Of a stretch of DNA of 7,371 nt, positions 1 through 5,251 are shown piece by piece. This DNA comes from Methanolobus sp. UBA118. Its GTDB lineage: Archaea; Halobacteriota; Methanosarcinia; Methanosarcinales; Methanosarcinaceae. Below the pieces are notes generated by a model, which saw nothing but the letters and a program-made list of their open reading frames with translations, was not told where the DNA came from and did no database searches. The stretch is from positions 1 to 7,371 of the forward strand of contig DACO01000008.1 of the NCBI GenBank assembly GCA_002508635.1, given 5' to 3'. A program made the position numbers and the translations under genes. Each line of letters begins with the position of its first letter. The stretch's first letter is position 1.

Positions 1-310
1 GTATTTTATGAATCCCTTTCAGATCAGAAGGCCCGAAAACAGTTGTCTTTACTCCTGTACCGGATGCATTTTCAGAAACGATTTGAGATACCTTTTTCTC
101 AACTTCAATATCGATGTCCTGGGAAGTCGGTACTGCTAATATTACAAGTCTGAAATCCTTATCCTCAAGGGTGCCCATGCTCTTGATCGCTCTGCCAAGC
201 GTGCCTTCTTCATTCAGGGGAATGGGATGATCGTATATAGCATCTCCTTCCTGCCATCCGGTAGCCCTTTCCCGGCCCCAGTAACTGGGTATTACCATTG
301 TAAGTTCCAA
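1..310 (-). CDS. Putative glycosyltransferase-like protein (GT-A fold-like N-terminus), 3' part outside window
   Basis: This is the 5' part of a minus-strand gene, open to the window edge, with about 103 residues visible. The N-terminus reads MELTMVIPSYWGRERATGW: a hydrophobic first beta strand followed by PSYWGR. A segment with YDHPIPLNEEGTLGRAIKSM follows, then a second strand (FRLVILAVPTS) and a charged helix. A first strand ending in a VIPSY-type turn and a later parallel strand are typical of nucleotide-diphospho-sugar (GT-A) transferases; I infer a glycosyltransferase-like protein, but no DxD motif is visible in this part. I chose TTG at 310 as start because AGGAG lies 7 bases upstream. 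The in-frame ATG at 298 would leave that site 19 bases away and cut off most of the first strand. The gene lies 71 bases downstream of the AsnB-Dph6 fusion, with no clear terminator between, so cotranscription is plausible. Real gene: confident; function: tentative. Confidence 0.6.
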   Translation of the reverse strand, partial: MELTMVIPSYWGRERATGWQEGDAIYDHPIPLNEEGTLGRAIKSMGTLEDKDFRLVILAVPTSQDIDIEVEKKVSQIVSENASGTGVKTTVFGPSDLKGIHKI

Positions 311-317
311 TATACCA

Positions 318-322
318 CTCCT
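318..322 (-). promoter_or_regulatory. Ribosome-binding site AGGAG deciding a TTG start
   Basis: On the minus strand AGGAG sits 7 bases before TTG at 310 and 19 bases before the first ATG at 298. It complements the CCUCC core of the archaeal 16S rRNA 3' end. Normal spacing supports TTG as the true start of the glycosyltransferase-like gene. Confidence 0.5.
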
Positions 323-381
323 GTAACTACTGGTAACACTAATGAGGAGACAATATTTATATTCTTGGAATAGCTGAGTCC

Positions 382-2565
382 TCAGTCCTTATCGACCAGC
401 ACAGCATCTTTTATCATTACTTTTGCCGTGTACTCGTCAAGCTCGACAACTTCCAGTTCCCGGATTTCTATCTTTTTATTATACATCGGTCCGTCAAGCA
501 CGAAGCTTTCAAACTCTCCACCTTCACCTGCAACATTTAGACCGATCTTTTCGTTGAGCCTGACAAGTCTCTCAATATCCTTCTCATCTATTGTGCGTCC
601 GACCCAGCTCTTGTCAAGACCGTAAGCTGCAATGCTGCTGAAAATGAACTCAAAACCAATTGATAGTAACTGTCTCATCTCTTTTTCCTGGTCGATATGC
701 CAGAGTGGTGAGAAAGTTTTGAGACCAATTTCGTCACAGACCCTTTCTATCCTTTCCCGCTGGTAATTGGAATACAGTGCTCCGGTGACTATACCCTCGA
801 TACCGAACTCATCTTTTGCTCTCTGGATCGCATTCTTCATGTCCTCGAGTTCGATCTCTTTTTCGCCGGGAGTGATCTCCTCTATCAGAGGAATACCCAT
901 GGCTTCTGCCTGAAGCTGTGCAAGCTCGATATTCGGGGTATGGAACATGTAAGAGTCAGGGTTCTGGCTCTTGATTGTGATGAGGCATTCAACGGCATAG
1001 TTCTGCTGCTGCATGATATGCATGGCATAATTGCTGTCCTTGCCAGAGCTGAAAAGAACTCCGAGTTTCATAATGGGCTGCCCGTAGAGCTGTTTCAGGT
1101 ATTCGGTCTTTGTCCTGTAGCCTGCTTTTTTGGTGAGTTTGCCGATGGCCTTGTCAAACCTGCTTCCATACTGAGCAGCCTGCTTTCTACGCATGGCAAC
1201 TTCATCCGGGAGCCCGATGTCCCTGGCGACCTCCCTCAGGATCAGTTTGTTCTGGTCCTGTTCGGTATTTATCTTGTACTGTGGGGGTATTTTGAGACAA
1301 TAGTCGACAAAGCGTCTGTCAAGATAGGGCACACGCAGCTCTATGTTATTGTTCATGGCGACGACATCGTCCCTGTAGGTGTTCTTCTCGTATATCTTCA
1401 GTATATCAGCATAGCAATCCCTGCTGATATCAGTGGAGCGCTTATGGCGGTCATATCCTGCCAGCAGCTCATCTGCTCCCGATCCTGAGAACATGACCCT
1501 GATACCATCTTCCCTGGCAGCAACACATGCAGCATACATGGTCATGGCAACTCCCACCTTGGGAACGTTCGTATCTTCCACCAGTGGAACAACCGCTTTC
1601 AGATATTTCTCAACACCCTCAAGGCTTATCTTCCTGACATTAAGATCAAGGCCAAGATCCTCAGCAAGTCTTAGGGAATGCTCTATATCCGGCGGCAGAT
1701 TAACATCCTCAAGGCCGGCAGTATAGCAGGTAAAATCAATCCCCGGCTCTTTACCGAGCATTTTGCACAGGTATGCGATAACCGTTGAGTCAAGACCCCC
1801 GGAAAAGAGAATGCCGAACTTTTCATCAGGAATCCGTATGGATACCGCATTCTCCAGCAATTCAAGAAAATCTTCCTTTATAGTCTCAAAGGGTCTGCTG
1901 TCCTCCGGGACTATAGAAAAGAACTTCCTGTTAAAACGCTGCAGGGAACTGTCACTGAGGTCATAGACGAGAATCTCTCTAGGGTTTAGTTCTTTAATGT
2001 CTGAAAAGCCTGTTCTTGCAAGAGCTTTCTTTTCCGATGCAAATGCAAAGCCATCGGATATTGTATACCAGAGTGGCTTGATGCCGATTATGTCCCTTGC
2101 TATGTAGACCTTATTATCTTTCCAGTAAGCAAAGGCATACACTCCTATGATCTCGGCAAGCAGATCGTCCATTGCCTGAAGTATAGTTTCATCAGAGGTA
2201 CCGTTTAAGTTCTGCAATTTCAACTCTATCAGTTCTATAAGCAGCTCGGAATCGTTCCTTGCTGTGATGCCGTACTTTTCTGCGAGCTCTTTCCAGTTGT
2301 ATATCTCGCAGTTGGTGCTGATCTTTCCTTTAAGGGCTATGGGCTGTCTGACAAAATCAACCATTGAATGCAGGCAATGCCCGAGTATATTATCTATGTC
2401 TTCACTTTCAGGCACACTCAGCTCATCTGCATCCTTTGAGAAACCGAGCCAGTCATGTCCGCATATTCCCATACAGTCAAGCCCACGGTCCTTCATGATC
2501 TCGAGGGAGCGCTGGGTCAGTTCGAATGCATTCTCATTATTAAAAAAACCTGTAATTCCGCACAT
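382..2565 (-). CDS. asnB: Fusion protein: glutamine-hydrolysing asparagine synthetase (AsnB) plus diphthine--ammonia ligase (Dph6/DUF71) domain
   Basis: The 727-residue product has three catalytic domains. Residues 2-200 are a class II (Ntn) glutamine amidotransferase beginning MCGITGFF; Cys2 is the expected nucleophile after Met removal and fixes the start. Asn85 and Glu87 of the NxEIYN motif and Asp105 are kept. Residues about 225-497 are the asparagine synthetase domain, with PP-loop SGGLDS (255-260), SGSGADELLAGY (360-371) and IELRVPYLD (408-416). Residues 499-727 match the ATP-pyrophosphatase family of Dph6, with the PP-loop variant SSGKDS (506-511) and the family signature EGGEFESFVLDGP (681-693). 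AsnB makes asparagine from aspartate, ATP and glutamine; Dph6 amidates diphthine on elongation factor 2. Each half has the usual length of a stand-alone enzyme, so this is a full fusion with almost no linker. Both are cytosolic. Asparagine synthesis is well supported. Diphthamide synthesis is likely, although DUF71 also has a subgroup linked to B12 salvage. Confidence 0.88.
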   Translation of the reverse strand: MCGITGFFNNENAFELTQRSLEIMKDRGLDCMGICGHDWLGFSKDADELSVPESEDIDNILGHCLHSMVDFVRQPIALKGKISTNCEIYNWKELAEKYGITARNDSELLIELIELKLQNLNGTSDETILQAMDDLLAEIIGVYAFAYWKDNKVYIARDIIGIKPLWYTISDGFAFASEKKALARTGFSDIKELNPREILVYDLSDSSLQRFNRKFFSIVPEDSRPFETIKEDFLELLENAVSIRIPDEKFGILFSGGLDSTVIAYLCKMLGKEPGIDFTCYTAGLEDVNLPPDIEHSLRLAEDLGLDLNVRKISLEGVEKYLKAVVPLVEDTNVPKVGVAMTMYAACVAAREDGIRVMFSGSGADELLAGYDRHKRSTDISRDCYADILKIYEKNTYRDDVVAMNNNIELRVPYLDRRFVDYCLKIPPQYKINTEQDQNKLILREVARDIGLPDEVAMRRKQAAQYGSRFDKAIGKLTKKAGYRTKTEYLKQLYGQPIMKLGVLFSSGKDSNYAMHIMQQQNYAVECLITIKSQNPDSYMFHTPNIELAQLQAEAMGIPLIEEITPGEKEIELEDMKNAIQRAKDEFGIEGIVTGALYSNYQRERIERVCDEIGLKTFSPLWHIDQEKEMRQLLSIGFEFIFSSIAAYGLDKSWVGRTIDEKDIERLVRLNEKIGLNVAGEGGEFESFVLDGPMYNKKIEIRELEVVELDEYTAKVMIKDAVLVDKD

Positions 2566-2613
2566 TTTCCCGGTTTTAAGATGTTGTTATTTTGATTAGA
2601 TTTCCGGATTACT

Positions 2614-2622
2614 AAAAGTATA
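2614..2622 (-). promoter_or_regulatory. Possible TATA box of the asnB-dph6 fusion gene
   Basis: On the minus strand TATACTTTT lies about 50 bases before the ATG at 2565. Initiation about 25 bases downstream would give a leader near 25 bases. A second candidate, ACTTTTATCT, lies at 2629-2638. The sequence between gene and box has only a weak GGGA just before the ATG. The call rests on base composition and position alone. Confidence 0.25.
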
Positions 2623-2662
2623 CTGCCAGATAAAAGTTTTGAATAGAATAGCGGGAAACTGT

Positions 2663-2714
2663 AAAAAAAAAGCTATTGGAAAAGAATGGATTACCGGCTT
2701 TTTGAGTTTGCCGG
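2663..2714 (-). terminator. Oligo-T terminator with upstream hairpin, behind the small charged protein gene
   Basis: In the minus direction, 48 bases after the stop codon at 2762, an inverted repeat CCGGC/GCCGG (2710-2714 with 2694-2698, 11-base loop) is followed by a run of nine T (2671-2663). Archaeal RNA polymerase stops mainly at oligo-T in the non-template strand, so the T9 run is the stronger element. It also falls upstream of the asnB-dph6 promoter, consistent with separate transcription of that gene. Confidence 0.45.
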
Positions 2715-2761
2715 GAATCTGATTTTTGAATCTATTAAGCTCAGGTTTGTGTATTGTAGGA

Positions 2762-3145
2762 CTACGGCTTGCAGCTGAGGGCTACCCTTTCTTCGGGTGT
2801 GAGCGATATATAGAACCTGAGGATCTCTTCCGGGTCCATGTCAACCCCGAGATTAAAACCCCGTCTCTGGCCCGCTTTTAAGAACTTCTCTTCCTTCTCA
2901 TGTTTTTTGTGCATCAGGCGGTTAACTTCTTCCTCAGTCAGCCTGGACATGTCGATCCTTTTGAGCAGACCGATAAGCAGGAAATTTTTTTCTACACATT
3001 CGTAGTAGCTCTCTTTTTTTTCTTTCTTCTTGTCCTGATCAAACAGGTAGAAATGCTTCCCATTTTCATCCTTACCTGAGAGTAATACCTTCTTCAGAAC
3101 CAGCTTGCCGTTTTCTGATACAATGATCTTACGTTCGGGCTTCAT
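2762..3145 (-). CDS. Hypothetical small, highly charged protein (127 residues)
   Basis: I do not recognise a named family. The product starts MKPERKIIVSENGKLVLKKV, which looks like two short beta strands. A very basic stretch follows (FDQDKKKEKKESYYE), then a helix-forming hydrophobic segment near residues 50-65, a charged helix with TEEEVNRLMHKKHEKEEKFLKAG, and a C-terminal part with DPEEILRFYISLTPEER. There is no signal peptide, membrane segment or metal-binding Cys cluster; only two Cys are present. AGAGG lies 7 bases before the ATG, supporting translation, and a TATA-like box and an oligo-T run flank the gene. Leucine-rich charged helices suggest a soluble protein that may bind a partner or nucleic acid, but this is only composition. 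It is probably a lineage-restricted methanogen protein. Confidence 0.7.
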   Translation of the reverse strand: MKPERKIIVSENGKLVLKKVLLSGKDENGKHFYLFDQDKKKEKKESYYECVEKNFLLIGLLKRIDMSRLTEEEVNRLMHKKHEKEEKFLKAGQRRGFNLGVDMDPEEILRFYISLTPEERVALSCKP

Positions 3146-3152
3146 TTCCTTG

Positions 3153-3157
3153 CCTCT
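3153..3157 (-). promoter_or_regulatory. Ribosome-binding site of the small charged protein gene
   Basis: AGAGG on the minus strand stands 7 bases before the ATG at 3145; an AAGGA also overlaps the spacer. The match supports this ORF as a translated gene even though its product is unrecognised. Confidence 0.45.
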
Positions 3158-3250
3158 GTTTAAATCTGATTAAATGACAGTACTCCTTGCAACTATCTGA
3201 TCACAGGATCTTTGTGCTTTGACATAGTACAATTTCAGCTTTCTCAAATT

Positions 3251-3260
3251 CATATATAAA
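3251..3260 (-). promoter_or_regulatory. TATA box in the divergent intergenic region
   Basis: The minus strand reads TTTATATATG, close to the archaeal TATA consensus, about 106 bases before the minus-strand ATG at 3145, implying a leader of about 80 bases. The same bases read on the plus strand (CATATATAAA) are also TATA-like, so the site could serve either direction. The 3146-3402 region holds no larger gene. Confidence 0.35.
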
Positions 3261-3357
3261 ATTGTCTATACTTTAGAATATAATCACCATCATCATTATC
3301 ATATAGGTGCCAGGACATGAAAATCCAATTAGCAGATAACTAAAATACTAAAAACAC

Positions 3358-3369
3358 TATAAAATATAA
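3358..3369 (+). promoter_or_regulatory. TATA box of the CDP-alcohol phosphatidyltransferase gene
   Basis: TATAAAATATAA lies 33 bases before the ATG at 3403. Initiation about 25 bases downstream would give a very short leader that could just include the GGATGGA sequence before the start. The stretch is AT-rich overall, so the exact box is uncertain. Confidence 0.4.
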
Positions 3370-3402
3370 TAAAATTCTGAGAATACCTGCGGATGGAAAG
3401 AA

Positions 3403-3990
3403 ATGTTTGGCGAACTAAAATCTAATATCAGGGCATCGATCCTGCCGATGGCAAAAAAAATACCCCTGTCTCCTAACTCATTGACTTTAATAGGCCTTCT
3501 TGTAAGCGTTTATGCCGCAGTCCAGTTTGCAAGGGGTTTTCTTATAATCGGCGCTCTACTGATACTGATAAGTGGGCTCTTTGATGTCTTTGATGGTGCT
3601 GTGGCCAGGGCCAACGGCTGCACGACAGCCTTTGGTGCAGTCTTTGATTCGGTATGTGACAGGTATGCCGATGCAGTGGTGTTTGCAGGCATCATCTATG
3701 GTCTTATAACAGGCAGCATTCCTCAGGTTAATATATTGTCAATGCCTCTCTGGTTCTGGACCGTTATGGCGATAATAGGGTCATATCTTGTCAGCTATAC
3801 CCGTTCAAGAGCTGAAGCCATGGGTGCCAGTGAAATGGATGTCGGGATTGCCGAGAGGCCTGAAAGGATGCTTGTGCTGATGGGCGGTGCGCTAACAGGG
3901 ATGCTTGGAATAGCACTTTTTATTATAGTCATCATCACCCATGTGACTGTTGTACAGCGTCTGATACATGCCAGGAAATCACTTGCATAA
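3403..3990 (+). CDS. CDP-alcohol phosphatidyltransferase, probable archaetidylinositol phosphate synthase
   Basis: The 195-residue membrane enzyme carries the complete family signature D64-G65-x2-A68-R69-x8-G78-x3-D82-x3-D86, with the extra Asp61 usual in this family. These aspartates bind Mg2+ and the CDP-activated lipid. Hydrophobic segments lie near residues 25-44, 46-60, 88-104, 113-131 and 156-183, consistent with about six membrane helices and the active site at the cytosolic face. In archaea such enzymes join CDP-archaeol to a polar headgroup. Size and the GIAERPERM motif (148-156) are like archaetidylinositol phosphate synthases, which use inositol phosphate. Archaetidylglycerol-phosphate synthase or archaetidylserine synthase are alternatives that motifs alone do not exclude. 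It precedes purS by 93 bases on the same strand; no link in function to purine synthesis is known. Family: very sure; substrate: moderately sure. Confidence 0.85.
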   Translation: MFGELKSNIRASILPMAKKIPLSPNSLTLIGLLVSVYAAVQFARGFLIIGALLILISGLFDVFDGAVARANGCTTAFGAVFDSVCDRYADAVVFAGIIYGLITGSIPQVNILSMPLWFWTVMAIIGSYLVSYTRSRAEAMGASEMDVGIAERPERMLVLMGGALTGMLGIALFIIVIITHVTVVQRLIHARKSLA

Positions 3991-4010
3991 CCCCGGGCAT
4001 AGGCAAAGAT

Positions 4011-4035
4011 TATAATATAGAGCGTCTATTTAAGC
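4011..4035 (+). promoter_or_regulatory. Possible promoter of purSQ
   Basis: Two TATA-like elements lie in the 93-base gap before purS: TATAATATAG (4011-4020) and CTATTTAAGCC (4025-4035). The second would start a transcript near 4056-4060, leaving a leader of about 25 bases that contains the GAGG ribosome site. No oligo-T run follows the upstream gene, so read-through from it is also possible. Confidence 0.35.
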
Positions 4036-4071
4036 CTGATATCTACTAATAATTCTTATTCAAAGAGAGCT

Positions 4072-4075
4072 GAGG
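4072..4075 (+). promoter_or_regulatory. Ribosome-binding site of purS
   Basis: GAGG stands 8 bases before the ATG at 4084. An ATG at 4076 is out of frame and too close to the site, so 4084 is the start. Confidence 0.5.
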
Positions 4076-4083
4076 ATGCAAAG

Positions 4084-4335
4084 ATGCAGTATCAAGCTGA
4101 TGTAACCATTGAACTTAAGGCAGGTATGCTTGACCCGGAAGGCACAACGATAAAAAGAGCTCTTGAACACCTCGGTTATGAAACCGACAGTGTCAGGACA
4201 GCAAAGAAATACACCATTACCCTTGAAGCGGAAAGTATACACGATGCAAGGGAAAACGTAGAAGAGATGTGCCAGAAGCTGATAGCCAACCCGATCATCC
4301 ATAACTATGCGATATCCCTGAGGGAAACAGAATGA
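4084..4335 (+). CDS. purS: Phosphoribosylformylglycinamidine synthase subunit PurS
   Basis: This 83-residue protein has the usual PurS size and layout: an N-terminal beta strand (YQADVTIELKAGMLDPEGTT), a helix with IKRALEHLGY, a second strand (KYTITLEAES), a helix with ARENVEEMCQKLIANPIIHNY and a closing strand. The GMLDPEG and LIANPIIHNY segments are typical of the family. PurS is the small bridging subunit of FGAM synthase. It holds the PurQ glutaminase against PurL so that ammonia reaches formylglycinamide ribonucleotide in the fourth step of purine synthesis. It is cytosolic. Its stop codon overlaps the purQ start (ATGA, 4 bases), which implies coupled translation and balanced subunit amounts. 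Confidence 0.95.
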   Translation: MQYQADVTIELKAGMLDPEGTTIKRALEHLGYETDSVRTAKKYTITLEAESIHDARENVEEMCQKLIANPIIHNYAISLRETE

Positions 4336-5027
4336 GCATTGCCATTGTCCAGTTTGGTGGCAGCAACTGCGACCTTGATGTCCTTCATGTTCTCAAGGAT
4401 GTCGTGGGTGTTGATGCCGAGCTTATATGGTATAAGGAAGAGAATCTCGACCGGTTTGACGGAATCGTGATACCCGGTGGTTTCTCCTATGGTGACTATC
4501 TCAGAGCCGGTGCAATAGCCGCACGTACTCCCATTATGAACTCGGTGAAAAAGCAGGCCGAAGCTGGCAAACCCGTGATCGGCATCTGCAATGGTTTCCA
4601 GGTACTCACGGAATCCGGCCTGCTCGATGGTGCACTGACCACAAATAACTATCCGAAGTTCAGGTGCGAATCCACATTCCTCAGAGTCGAGACCACAGAT
4701 ACGCCATTTACTTCAGCCTTCAGAAAAGGTGATATCCTGAGTATCCCAATAGCTCACATGGAAGGAAATTTCTATGCGGATGAGCCAACTCTTGCAAGAA
4801 TGGAAGATAACAGACAGGTGGCCTTCAGGTATGTGGATAAGAACGGTAAAGTGACTGATGAAGTAAATCCCAATGGTTCACAGGAGAACATTGCCGGAAT
4901 CGTCAGTACTCAGAAGAATGTGCTTGGTATGATGCCACATCCCGAGAGGGCATCCGAGGATATACTCGGTTCTGCTGACGGGTTGAGGATTTTTAAGTCA
5001 ATGGCGGAGTATATCTCCGGCCGTTGA
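4332..5027 (+). CDS. purQ: Phosphoribosylformylglycinamidine synthase subunit PurQ (glutaminase)
   Basis: The 231-residue protein is a class I (triad) glutamine amidotransferase. It starts MSIAIVQFGGSNCDLD, as PurQ does. It has the oxyanion/glutamine region IPGGFSYGDYLRAGA (47-61), the nucleophile Cys86 in GICNGFQ (84-90), the IPIAHMEGNF segment (138-147), and His203/Glu205 in the PHPER motif that complete the triad. Length matches stand-alone archaeal and Gram-positive type PurQ, not the fused large PurL of enterobacteria. It hydrolyses glutamine and supplies ammonia to PurL in FGAM synthase. The gene overlaps purS by 4 bases; purL is not in the window and must lie elsewhere. Confidence 0.96.
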   Translation: MSIAIVQFGGSNCDLDVLHVLKDVVGVDAELIWYKEENLDRFDGIVIPGGFSYGDYLRAGAIAARTPIMNSVKKQAEAGKPVIGICNGFQVLTESGLLDGALTTNNYPKFRCESTFLRVETTDTPFTSAFRKGDILSIPIAHMEGNFYADEPTLARMEDNRQVAFRYVDKNGKVTDEVNPNGSQENIAGIVSTQKNVLGMMPHPERASEDILGSADGLRIFKSMAEYISGR

Positions 5028-5030
5028 ATA

Positions 5031-5077
5031 TTTTTATTTCTAATTCACGGGTAGCAAGAATTACTTTTTGGTAATTC
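5031..5077 (+). terminator. U-rich and hairpin terminator region after purQ
   Basis: Four bases after the purQ stop codon comes TTTTTATTT (5031-5039), a U-rich tract of archaeal type. A perfect 7-bp inverted repeat follows, GAATTAC (5058-5064) with GTAATTC (5071-5077), around a TTTTTG loop, and then more T-rich sequence. Together they plausibly end the purSQ transcript before the surface protein gene. Confidence 0.4.
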
Positions 5078-5118
5078 CTGTACTCTATTTACTTTCCTTT
5101 GTTTTAAGTCACTTGCAA

Positions 5119-5126
5119 TTTATATT
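5119..5126 (+). promoter_or_regulatory. Possible TATA box upstream of the surface protein gene
   Basis: TTTATATT is close to the archaeal consensus. It would give a leader of roughly 100 bases, a length seen in methanosarcinal genes. A second candidate, AATATATTTT (5186-5195), would give a leader of roughly 40-50 bases. The intergenic region 5028-5251 is strongly AT-rich, so neither can be chosen from sequence alone. I see no gene in it. Confidence 0.3.
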
Positions 5127-5251
5127 TGTAATAGTCATATTAGTTCAGTAAAACTTATTGTATTGAAAATCCTTTTCTTTTCCAGAATATATTTTTCATT
5201 TTTGTAGGATTATTTAGAAACATTTTTATCTAACTAACGTCCTTCTATTTA

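Noticed and set aside
296..298. ATG start for the glycosyltransferase-like gene
   Set aside because: The ribosome site would be 19 bases away and the first beta strand would be lost; TTG at 310 fits better.
940..1488. 182-codon plus-strand frame
   Set aside because: It lies wholly antisense to the AsnB-Dph6 fusion gene, whose domains and motifs are clear; the product has no recognisable family features and there is no ribosome site evidence.
2264..2599. 111-codon plus-strand frame at the 5' end of the fusion gene
   Set aside because: Antisense shadow of the amidotransferase domain with a Ser-rich, non-protein-like composition.
3286..3302. CAT/CATTAT micro-repeats in the divergent region
   Set aside because: Only a few short imperfect units; no operator-like symmetry and nothing like a CRISPR repeat-spacer pattern.
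4060..4302. 80-codon minus-strand frame over purS
   Set aside because: Antisense to a clear purS gene and without support of its own.
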